Below, in pieces: positions 1 through 4,866 of a DNA stretch of 5,898 nucleotides. Location of the stretch: assembly GCA_020056205.1 (NCBI GenBank), contig JAGVIF010000114.1, positions 1 to 5,898 on the forward strand, given 5' to 3'. A program made the position numbers and the translations under genes. Below the pieces are notes generated by a model. The model had not been told where the DNA came from and did not search any database. It was given only the letters and a program-made list of their open reading frames with translations. Source of the stretch: Lentisphaeria bacterium. Its GTDB lineage: Bacteria > Verrucomicrobiota > Lentisphaeria > Victivallales > GWF2-50-93. Each line of letters starts with the position of its first letter. The stretch's first letter is position 1.

Positions 1-234
1 GAAAGAGAATTTGTTGATATTGAAAAAGAAAGATGCGAAATCTGCGGAAGGCCAATGCACCGCGCATACAAATGCAGAAATTGCTATTACGAATTCGCCG
101 TTGACAAAAACTCTTCAAAACGCCGACCGAATGAAACCGATGAGCAGTATCACACGCGCCGTATTGTTGAGAAAAAATGCCGGAATTGCGGATCGCTCGA
201 AACCGCTCCCTTGGGAAAAAAATATAAGCGCTGA
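1..234 (+). CDS. C-terminal part of an unrecognised zinc-ribbon protein (5' end outside window)
   Basis: The frame starting at base 1 is open from the window edge to a TGA at 232-234 and gives 77 residues; the start lies upstream of the window. I do not recognise the family. The visible part has three CxxC knuckles: C12/C15 (CEIC), C25/C28 (CRNC) and C60/C63 (CRNC), separated by basic, polar linkers. The tail GKKYKR is strongly basic. Paired CxxC motifs are the usual signature of structural Zn(II) ribbons, so zinc binding and possibly nucleic-acid or protein contact are inferred. With three pairs, one ribbon is complete and the third pair may match cysteines upstream of the window. A likely terminator follows 8 nt after the stop. 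An overlapping frame (11-337) is also open but has no cysteine pattern or other coding signature, so it was rejected in favour of this one. Confidence 0.6.
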   Translation, partial: EREFVDIEKERCEICGRPMHRAYKCRNCYYEFAVDKNSSKRRPNETDEQYHTRRIVEKKCRNCGSLETAPLGKKYKR

Positions 235-241
235 ATTTTTC

Positions 242-278
242 GCGGAGATTTTTGCTGGTTTTCCGCTTGATTTTTTTT
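242..278 (+). terminator. Probable Rho-independent terminator after the zinc-ribbon gene
   Basis: GCGGAGA (242-248) pairs with TTTCCGC (260-266), seven pairs including one G-T, around an 11-nt loop. The stem is followed by TTGATTTTTTTT. It begins 8 nt after the TGA at 232-234. The stem is short and the loop long, so confidence is moderate. Confidence 0.5.
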
Positions 279-335
279 GCCTTTCTGTTATTCTTTATGA
301 TATCGTTTTAAATATTTGCAGGATACTCAACGCTT

Positions 336-347
336 AGTGCATGCACT
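336..347. promoter_or_regulatory. 12-bp perfect palindrome just upstream of the hemerythrin RBS
   Basis: AGTGCATGCACT at 336-347 is its own reverse complement. It ends one base before the AGGGGG ribosome-binding site (349-354) of the hemerythrin gene, so a bound protein could block transcription or translation start. No regulator is identified and a 12-mer palindrome may be chance. I could not place a convincing -35/-10 pair between 279 and 335. Confidence 0.25.
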
Positions 348-359
348 TAGGGGGAAAAA

Positions 360-812
360 ATGAAAGTCATGGAAATTCCACAGGAGTTGTCACAGGAGTT
401 GCCGCAGGAGTTGCTTACGGGGAACAATGTGATAGATGAACAACACAAAGAATTCTTTGCGCGGCTCAATATGCTTTACAATGATAAAGACAATTTTATG
501 TCCGACAAGAAAGAAATGCTTATATATTTGGCCTATGCGGAGATATATACGATGGAGCATTTTTTGTACGAGGAGGATTTGATGGAGGAAAAGAATTACC
601 CGGAGATCGAAAATCATAGAAAAGCTCATCGCCATCTCTATAAAAAAGTTGAAGATTTTAGAAAATCTGTCGAAAAAACAGAACTGACATTTGAAAAGAT
701 TTGTGAATTTTACGATATGTTTTTGTATTGGCTTAAGAGCGACATCGTAAGCCATGACATGAAATTAGCCGAATTTTTAAATAGGAACATAACAAAGGTT
801 ATTGAAAAGTAG
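360..812 (+). CDS. Bacteriohemerythrin-like protein with a changed iron ligand
   Basis: This is a 150-residue hemerythrin-domain protein, which in bacteria normally binds O2 (or senses O2/NO or iron) at a non-haem di-iron site in a four-helix bundle in the cytoplasm. The visible family motifs are IDEQHKEFF (H29), HFLYEE (H67, E71), HRKAH (H86, H90) and WLKSDIVSHD (residues 124-133), ending with D133. In the family the last motif is normally W-L-x-x-H-I-x-x-x-D, so the expected histidine ligand is D128 here (codon GAC). H132 sits just before D133. The length is typical of single-domain bacteriohemerythrins. The start is ATG at 360 with a strong AGGGGG five bases upstream. The N-terminus has a short extension made of three QEL repeats encoded by a 12-bp tandem repeat. 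The gene appears to be monocistronic. Family membership is clear; normal O2 binding is not assured. Confidence 0.9.
   Translation: MKVMEIPQELSQELPQELLTGNNVIDEQHKEFFARLNMLYNDKDNFMSDKKEMLIYLAYAEIYTMEHFLYEEDLMEEKNYPEIENHRKAHRHLYKKVEDFRKSVEKTELTFEKICEFYDMFLYWLKSDIVSHDMKLAEFLNRNITKVIEK
378..413 (+). repeat. 3 x 12-bp in-frame tandem repeat in the hemerythrin gene
   Basis: Units CCACAGGAGTTG (378-389), TCACAGGAGTTG (390-401) and CCGCAGGAGTTG (402-413) encode PQEL, SQEL and PQEL at residues 7-18. Each unit contains AGGAG, a Shine-Dalgarno-like core. The repeat lies before the conserved domain, so unit number could vary without breaking the fold. Slippage is the likely origin. Confidence 0.85.
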
Positions 813-1058
813 TCAGAATTTCCAATTTCCGATTGCCAATTGCCGATTTTAAATTCAATTATCGGATCGGACATGTTTTTTCCGCGCTTCCGCACTTTAG
901 AACTCTCGAACTTCTTTATCGTTTTCTACTTTTTAAATCCTACTTTCTACTTTTTTCACAGGCAAGATGCCTATGCTACACTTTCGCATTTCCGCACTCT
1001 CGAACTCCGGATTCGACAAGTTCGACAAGCTCACTGCGGGCAAGCTCACCGCAGACCG
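813..1058. repeat. Gene-free intergenic stretch made of degenerate dispersed repeats
   Basis: No frame here has a ribosome-binding site or recognisable protein. The stretch contains several repeat modules. A CCAATTTCC/GCCAATTGCC-type array lies at about 821-845. Two copies of TTCCGCACTYTMGAACTC occur, near 888-905 and 990-1007. There is a TTTCTACTTTTT/TACTTTCTAC pyrimidine run at about 923-955, and a GGCAAGATGCCTATGCTACA module at 961-980. Two tandem TTCGACAAG units at 1012-1029 are followed by CTCACTGCG, GGCAAG and CTCACCGCA to 1053. The last block matches the module at 5777-5844. Sequences of this type are common as non-coding filler in environmental bacterial genomes; any function is unknown. 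Confidence 0.7.
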
Positions 1059-1424
1059 AACTTCTCAATTGACTTGGCATTCGATTCCGACGCCAATTAA
1101 GTTTCACTTCGATAAAACCGCGTCATTCGCAGTCTTCCGTTGGAATTCAATGATCTGTTGATGAGCGAAGCGAATCTTTGGACTGCAAGTTCCCAATAGC
1201 ATCGAGATGGAATGGAGTTTAAAAATAACGGAGGGCGGGTTTTCTTTTCTTGGATCGTATGAGCTATGACAATTTTTCCGGGGTAAGTTCTGCGATAGCC
1301 GCAGAACAGGTTGGAAATATGGACAAGATTGGGGCTTATGACCGTGAACTTGAAGACGGCGGCATCAAGAGCCTGAAAAACGACGAAGTCGGAGAATTTT
1401 CCGGAGGATATAATAGTATGCGCC
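1059..1424. other. Stretch without a convincing gene; possible gene remnant near 1250-1420
   Basis: Bases 1059-1230 show no feature beyond the phrase GATGAGCGAAGCGAATC, which resembles dispersed repeat filler. From about 1250 to 1424 the same codon register is open on both strands. On the + strand, a TTG at 1250 with GGAGGG 14 nt upstream leads into an acidic, glycine-rich peptide containing GAYDRELEDGG and LKNDEVGEF. The - strand reading of the same register begins at 1426. The register is rich in RNY codons, but RNY is symmetric under reverse complement, so this does not settle the strand. The + frame then runs into the xseA terminator and antisense of xseA, where it loses protein-like composition. 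It could be a decayed gene fragment; no family is recognised. Confidence 0.3.
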
Positions 1425-1460
1425 AAAAAAGATTTTGCGATTTTCGCAAAAATCTTTTTT
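1425..1460 (-). terminator. Strong Rho-independent terminator of the xseA operon
   Basis: A long inverted repeat joins AAAAAAGATTTTGCGA (1425-1440) with TCGCAAAAATCTTTTTT (1444-1460). The arms match fully except for one extra A, and the loop is 3 nt. On the - strand it begins 13 nt after the xseA stop codon and ends in six T. Because the arms begin in A-runs and end in T-runs, it could act in both directions. Confidence 0.85.
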
Positions 1461-1473
1461 CAGCAGACTCTGT

Positions 1474-2673
1474 TTATAATATTTTGCCTGATATTCTGAG
1501 CGACAATTTGCCTCTTGCGAGAATCGCAAGGAGTTCCTCTTCTTCAGAAACTTCGTCCGCGCAACTGACAATTGAATCATCGCTTTTCTTTAGAATGGAG
1601 TATCCCCTGTTTAGGACATTGTATGGGCTGAGGGCTGAGAGTGTCGCTGAGAAAATATCAAGAGACGATTTTTTCCCGGCAAAAATTGCGGCGGCATATT
1701 TTTCGAGGCGCGCGAACAATTCATCAACGCGCTGTTGCTTCTCCCTGAGGACGAACAAAGGTTCTTTGAAAACATGGCTTTGCGCGAGGCGCTCAAGCGA
1801 ATGCCGCGCCCGCTCAAGGCGCGTCTGCAGGGCAAGGGCAAATCTCCTCTTCATATCACCTATCATCGTTACGAAGTCTCCCTCCTTGGCGATAACCAAT
1901 TCAGCCGCCGCCGAAGGCGTCGGGACGCGCAGATCCGCGACAAAGTCCGCAATAGTATAGTCTATTTCATGCCCAACCGCGCTGATGACAGGGATTCTGC
2001 TCCCCGCTATCTCTCTTGCAAGAACCTCCTCGTTGAAAGGCCAGAGGTCTTCAATGCTTCCTCCGCCTCTTGTGATTATGATGACATCCGGAAAGCCTGT
2101 TCTATTGAAAAATCGTATTCCTTCGGCGACCTGAAACTCCGCACCCCTCCCCTGTACAGCGCACGGATATATTCTGATGTGAAGATTTGGGAAGCGCCGG
2201 TTTATTATGTTCAGAAAATCCCTGATCGCGGCTCCTTCGGGAGAAGTCACAACTCCAATGCGCAGAGGCAGGATTGGAATTTTCTTTTTTCGCGCCTCAT
2301 CAAAGAGTCCTTCTTTTTTTAGTTTCTCCCTCGTTTCCTCGAATTTTTTGTAAAGGCCGCCAACTCCTTTAAGCCTGAGACGCGACAGCGTGAACTGATA
2401 TTCTCCGCGCGGAACATAAACGGACAATCTTCCGAAGGCCTCAATCATCACTCCCTGCGCCAAACCAAGTTCGCGCGCAATTTCCGCGCCGCCAAAATAA
2501 GCGGCCTTTATCTGAGACGAGCCGTCTTTTAATGTCAAATACACATGTCCCGAACGGTGTATGTTGATTGTCCCTACCTCGCCTTCAAGCCAAAAAGGAT
2601 AGAAAGTTCCCTCTATCATGTCCTTCAGAACGGAATTAACTTCCGAAACCAGCCATATTTTTTCTTCAGCCAT
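1474..2673 (-). CDS. xseA: Exodeoxyribonuclease VII large subunit (XseA)
   Basis: Catalytic subunit of exonuclease VII, a cytoplasmic enzyme that degrades single-stranded DNA from both ends to short oligonucleotides in mismatch repair and DNA-damage tolerance. The product is 399 residues. An N-terminal OB-fold (about 1-100) includes FWLEGEV at 27-33. The catalytic domain shows GVVTSPEGAAIRD (140-152), DVIIITRGGGSIEDLWPFN (196-214) and VGHEIDYTIADF (233-244, with H235 and D238), followed by PTPSAAAE (251-258). The C-terminus has the conserved LNRGYSIL. It is somewhat shorter than the E. coli protein of about 456 residues, the shortfall lying in the coiled-coil region. I chose ATG at 2673 rather than the in-frame codon at 2742: it has GGGGA 7 nt upstream and matches the usual N-terminus, whereas the extra 23 residues only overlap the upstream protease gene. 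The start overlaps that gene's end by 8 nt, so translation is probably coupled. No xseB follows. Confidence 0.95.
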   Translation of the reverse strand: MAEEKIWLVSEVNSVLKDMIEGTFYPFWLEGEVGTINIHRSGHVYLTLKDGSSQIKAAYFGGAEIARELGLAQGVMIEAFGRLSVYVPRGEYQFTLSRLRLKGVGGLYKKFEETREKLKKEGLFDEARKKKIPILPLRIGVVTSPEGAAIRDFLNIINRRFPNLHIRIYPCAVQGRGAEFQVAEGIRFFNRTGFPDVIIITRGGGSIEDLWPFNEEVLAREIAGSRIPVISAVGHEIDYTIADFVADLRVPTPSAAAELVIAKEGDFVTMIGDMKRRFALALQTRLERARHSLERLAQSHVFKEPLFVLREKQQRVDELFARLEKYAAAIFAGKKSSLDIFSATLSALSPYNVLNRGYSILKKSDDSIVSCADEVSEEEELLAILARGKLSLRISGKIL

Positions 2674-3292
2674 ATATAATTCCCCGCAGGATAACAACAG
2701 TGTGATCGGTGATGAGACTGCCGAGCCAGTATATTTTTTCAAATGAAAAAAACGCGAACAAAAATATTATCAGCATGAAGGCGTTTTTCAGCTCGGAATT
2801 GTTTCTGTCAAGGGCTGGAATAAAATAGGAAAAAACTTTGTATCCGTCAAGAATCGGAACCGGAAGCATGTTAAAGATGAAGAGAACGATGTTCAATATC
2901 GCCCCCGTTCCGAATAAGATCAAAACCGCTTCGTTCGAAGAAGAACCGCCTTTCATCAAAACAAGCCCGATAGAAAACAGAAAAAAAAGAATCACATTCG
3001 AGAAAGGTCCCGCAAATGATACCAACGCGTTGCTGTATCTGTGCCGCATCCTCGCCGGATTGACCGGCACCGTTCCCCACGTTATTCCAACAAAAAGCAG
3101 AATTAATATCGGGACAATCCCCATCTGAACAAGGGGGTTGAGGGTAAGATGGCCGCTGTCGGCGGCCGTGCTGTCTCCCTGCCACAATGCCGCCGCCGCA
3201 TGAAAATATTCGTGAACGCAAACTGAAAATCCCACAAGCAATATCCACATGAAATACTCCTGCGGATTGCTTAACAACATAGAAATAAACAT
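2666..3292 (-). CDS. Site-2-protease-family (M50) membrane zinc metalloprotease
   Basis: A 208-residue polytopic membrane protein. The zinc-binding HExxH is HEYFH at residues 27-31, inside the first hydrophobic segment (about 13-33). The second active-site motif is NMLPVPILDG at 141-150, where D149 is the third zinc ligand. Between them are LTLNPL (49-54), VPVNPARM (75-82) and AGPFSN (94-99), as in the short bacterial M50 proteins related to sporulation protease SpoIVFB. Further hydrophobic segments lie at about 56-72, 92-112, 122-143 and 172-187. No PDZ or CBS domain is present. Such enzymes cut transmembrane substrates within the membrane; the substrate here is unknown. The start is the ATG at 3292, with GAGG 6 nt upstream overlapping the previous stop codon. 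An in-frame start at 3319 would invade the upstream gene. It is the second gene of an operon with the YqfO-like gene and xseA; no functional link among the three is obvious. Confidence 0.93.
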   Translation of the reverse strand: MFISMLLSNPQEYFMWILLVGFSVCVHEYFHAAAALWQGDSTAADSGHLTLNPLVQMGIVPILILLFVGITWGTVPVNPARMRHRYSNALVSFAGPFSNVILFFLFSIGLVLMKGGSSSNEAVLILFGTGAILNIVLFIFNMLPVPILDGYKVFSYFIPALDRNNSELKNAFMLIIFLFAFFSFEKIYWLGSLITDHTVVILRGIIYG

Positions 3293-3300
3293 CTTACGCC

Positions 3301-3609
3301 TCAGGTTTTGACTTCCCAAAATTGATAAGCCGGTGTCTCATACGGATGAGCCTTTTTAAGAGCCGCGATAACGTCCTGAATCTTGTCGGGCGCGCATACC
3401 AGTTCAATCTTGTATTCGGGAACGCTTTCAATTATGCCCTGTTGACCTATGTGAGGATTGCTTCCGGCAAGCGGGCGAAATTGCCCCTTCCCCAATGTCT
3501 GCCAACAACAACATTCGTAATTGCCTATCAGACCGCCGCCGACTTCAAAAACGGCGCTCTTTACTTCCTCAATATGAGTTTCCGGAACATAAAATTCTAT
3601 TTTAACCAT
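3301..3609 (-). CDS. Stand-alone YqfO/NIF3-insert-domain protein
   Basis: A 102-residue protein matching the small domain that is inserted in Gram-positive NIF3/YqfO proteins and also occurs alone; its fold resembles the CutA/PII group. Visible motifs are an N-terminal VKIEFYVPETH, then GGGLIGNYE (24-32), GKGQFRPL (41-48), NPHIGQQG (51-58) and HPYETPAYQ (88-96). A run of three cysteines (C33-C35) lies where family members usually have one or two. The biochemical role of the family is unsettled; metal or small-ligand binding is a guess from the fold. ATG at 3609 is chosen because GGGGAG lies 8 nt upstream and the family N-terminus begins there; an in-frame upstream start (3645) would add 12 residues without family support. 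It is the first gene of the operon, ending 8 nt before the M50 protease start. Confidence 0.85.
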   Translation of the reverse strand: MVKIEFYVPETHIEEVKSAVFEVGGGLIGNYECCCWQTLGKGQFRPLAGSNPHIGQQGIIESVPEYKIELVCAPDKIQDVIAALKKAHPYETPAYQFWEVKT

Positions 3610-3633
3610 ATCATTTTCTCCCCGCTCAAAGAT

Positions 3634-3661
3634 TTGAAAATTCAAAAAAATAAACTATCTT
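3634..3661 (+). promoter_or_regulatory. Candidate sigma-70-type promoter for the tRNA gene
   Basis: TTGAAA (3634-3639; five of six matches to TTGACA), a 16-nt spacer, then TATCTT (3656-3661; four of six). Initiation near 3668 would leave a short leader before the tRNA at 3681. It overlaps the candidate promoter of the opposite-strand operon, so the two units would share a divergent control region. Confidence 0.4.
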
Positions 3662-3674
3662 AGCCCAAATTCAA
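3647..3674 (-). promoter_or_regulatory. Candidate sigma-70-type promoter for the YqfO-like/M50/xseA operon
   Basis: Reading the - strand, TTGAAT (3674-3669) is separated by 16 nt from TATTTT (3652-3647). Each hexamer matches the consensus at four of six positions. Transcription would begin near 3640, about 30 nt before the ATG at 3609. The assignment is weak because the region is AT-rich. Confidence 0.3.
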
Positions 3675-3680
3675 ATTTTT

Positions 3681-3757
3681 GGCGGCTTAGCTCAGTTGGT
3701 TAGAGCGTCGGAATCATAATCCGCAGGTCCCCGGTTCAAGTCCGGGAGCCGCTACCA
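3681..3757 (+). tRNA. tRNA with anticodon CAT (Met elongator or Ile2)
   Basis: A 77-nt cloverleaf with an encoded CCA. The acceptor arm GGCGGCT pairs with AGCCGCT, with a G1-U72 wobble. The D-arm is GCTC/GAGC with a nine-base loop. The anticodon loop ATCATAA gives CAT at 34-36. The variable loop is AGGTC. The T-arm is CCCGG/CCGGG around TTCAAGT, and the discriminator is A. The anticodon stem has four good pairs plus a U-C mismatch at 27/43. It lacks the CCGGG-type acceptor end expected of initiator tRNA, so it is either elongator tRNA-Met or the tRNA-Ile whose C34 is changed to lysidine by TilS. The TTAGCTCAG and CATAATC segments resemble E. coli tRNA-Ile2, but this does not decide the matter. 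Confidence 0.93.
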
Positions 3758-3767
3758 AATCGTATAA

Positions 3768-3808
3768 GTAAATATTCACCGAAAGGACAGAGTTCGGTGA
3801 ATATTTAC
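3768..3808. repeat. Palindromic hairpin copy 1, between tRNA and the cysK stop codon; possible shared terminator
   Basis: GTAAATATTCACCGAA (3768-3783) and TTCGGTGAATATTTAC (3793-3808) form a perfect 16-bp inverted repeat around the 9-nt loop AGGACAGAG. It begins 3 nt after the cysK TGA on the - strand and 10 nt after the tRNA CCA on the + strand. It could therefore end both convergent transcripts, although neither side has a T-run. It is 35/41 identical to the element at 4824-4864. Confidence 0.8.
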
Positions 3809-3811
3809 CTT

Positions 3812-4738
3812 TCATGGAAAAAGTCTCGTGGACAGATACCGTTCGCAGGAGTCCATTATCATAACCAGAATCATTTTCCCGTCGTTTTCTCTTCTTTTTG
3901 CTATTTCTATTGCGGCAAAAAGCGCGGCGCCGGAACTGATTCCGCAAAGAATTCCATCGTTTCGGGCAAGCTTTTTGGAACTTTCAAAGGCGTCGTCGTC
4001 GTTAACCTTGACAATTTCGTCAATGACACTTCGGTTTAATATCTCAGGAACAAATCCAACACCTATTCCCTGGATGCCGTGCCGTCCCGGAGCCTCGCCG
4101 GAAAGGACAGCCGAACCCGCAGGCTCAACAGCGACAATTTTGATTTCCGGTTTTCTTTTCTTTAAAAACTCTCCGACGCCTGTTATCGTCCCGCCTGTTC
4201 CTACTCCGGTTACGAAAATGTCAATTCTCCCGTCAGTGTCGTTCCATATTTCCTCAGCAGTGGTTTTCCTGTGAATATCCGGATTCGCAGGGTTCACAAA
4301 CTGTTGAGGCATAAATGCTTGCGGATTTTCCTTTAAAAGCTCTTCCGCCCGTTCCAGTGCGCCGTTCATTCCTTTTTCCGCAGGGGTCAGGACAACGGTC
4401 GCGCCGAGAAACTGCAACAGCAGCCTCCTTTCAAGAGACATTGTTTCCGGCATTGTTATTATAAGCCTATAGCCTTTTGCGGCCGCTACCATCGCAAGAC
4501 CGAGCCCGGTGTTTCCGCTTGTCGGCTCAATTATCAATCCTCCCGGCTTCAATTTTCCGTCAAGTTCGCCCTGTTCAATCATATTTTTCGCAATTCTGTC
4601 CTTAATGCTTGAGCACGGATTGAAGTATTCGAGTTTTGCAAGCAAAACAACGTTTGTGTCCGACGACAGAGTTCGACTGCTGATTTTGACTGTCGGAGTT
4701 TTGCCGATTGTTTCACTAACATCCTTGTATATCTTCAT
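3812..4738 (-). CDS. cysK: Cysteine synthase A (O-acetylserine sulfhydrylase)
   Basis: Cytoplasmic PLP enzyme that makes cysteine from O-acetyl-L-serine and sulfide, the last step of sulfur assimilation. The product is 308 residues, a normal length. The PLP lysine is K46 in NPCSSIKDRIA (40-50). The substrate-binding loop is TSGNTG at 73-78, the PLP-phosphate loop is GTGGT at 180-184, and the serine near the pyridine nitrogen is in GISSG (266-270). TMPETMSLERR (95-105) and GIQGIGVGFVP (221-231) are typical of CysK/CysM. Near the end the usual PDSGERYLST reads MDSCERYLST (296-304), two changes in a conserved strand. The start is ATG at 4738, with GGGAG 6 nt upstream; an in-frame codon at 4798 would add 20 unsupported residues. 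Upstream on the same strand are an Rrf2 regulator and a sulfite-reductase remnant, which suits a cysteine regulon. CysM or cystathionine beta-synthase-like activity is possible but less likely. Confidence 0.93.
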   Translation of the reverse strand: MKIYKDVSETIGKTPTVKISSRTLSSDTNVVLLAKLEYFNPCSSIKDRIAKNMIEQGELDGKLKPGGLIIEPTSGNTGLGLAMVAAAKGYRLIITMPETMSLERRLLLQFLGATVVLTPAEKGMNGALERAEELLKENPQAFMPQQFVNPANPDIHRKTTAEEIWNDTDGRIDIFVTGVGTGGTITGVGEFLKKRKPEIKIVAVEPAGSAVLSGEAPGRHGIQGIGVGFVPEILNRSVIDEIVKVNDDDAFESSKKLARNDGILCGISSGAALFAAIEIAKRRENDGKMILVMIMDSCERYLSTRLFP

Positions 4739-4821
4739 CTTTGTCTCCCTTGTTTTTTGGAATGATAACTGATGAAAAATCACTGTTTTCGACCCCAAAA
4801 AACATGTTTTGCATTTTGTCG
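4739..4821 (-). promoter_or_regulatory. cysK leader between hairpin copy 2 and the start codon
   Basis: This 83-nt spacer contains GGGAG (RBS, about 4745-4749) and a 12-bp palindrome AAAACATGTTTT (4799-4810). A possible -10 hexamer TATCAT lies near 4762-4767 on the - strand but has no good -35 at the proper distance. On the - strand, ACCCC (4825-4821), which overlaps the 3' arm of hairpin copy 2, can pair instead with GGGGT (4796-4792), extended by A-T pairs. The leader therefore has two mutually exclusive folds. Regulation is inferred only. Confidence 0.3.
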
Positions 4822-4866
4822 GGGTAAATATTCACTGAAAGAACATGGTTCAGTGAAAATTTACCC
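4822..4866. repeat. Palindromic hairpin copy 2, directly after the rrf2 stop codon and upstream of cysK
   Basis: GGGTAAATATTCACTGAA (4822-4839) and TTCAGTGAAAATTTACCC (4849-4866) form an 18-bp stem with one A-A mismatch around the 9-nt loop AGAACATGG. On the - strand it starts at the base right after the TGA of the Rrf2-family gene. Its 41-nt core (4824-4864) differs from the element at 3768-3808 at six positions. Two of these are partners in the stem (C-G there, T-A here), so pairing is kept. It may be a terminator, an mRNA-end stabiliser, a cysK operator or a small mobile palindrome. Confidence 0.8.

Noticed and set aside
11..337. 108-codon + strand open frame
   Set aside because: It overlaps the cysteine-patterned frame 1-234, runs through the terminator hairpin, and ends in a T-rich hydrophobic stretch with no RBS or family match.
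833..1161. Three overlapping short + strand frames
   Set aside because: They translate dispersed repeat sequence in different frames, with repeated RTLEL-type peptides, no RBS and no recognisable domain.
1250..1960. Long + strand frame antisense to the end of xseA
   Set aside because: Past 1424 it is serine- and arginine-rich antisense of a clear xseA gene, so it cannot be one real gene of this length. Only its first part is discussed as a possible remnant.
1735..2322. 195-codon + strand frame inside xseA
   Set aside because: It is fully antisense to conserved catalytic motifs of xseA and has no protein-like composition or start signal.
2871..3248. 125-codon - strand frame inside the M50 protease gene
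   Set aside because: It is out of frame with the HExxH and LDG motifs, and its composition is typical of a shifted reading of a membrane-protein gene.
3714..3947. - strand frame ending in LEPGTCGL
   Set aside because: The C-terminal peptide comes from reading the tRNA gene backwards, a well-known source of false protein predictions; the rest overlaps cysK out of frame.
3768..4866. cysK as a composite transposon between the two hairpins
   Set aside because: The flanking elements are only about 41 nt, encode no transposase and show no target duplications, so mobility of the whole segment is not supported. Kept only as one option for the palindromes.
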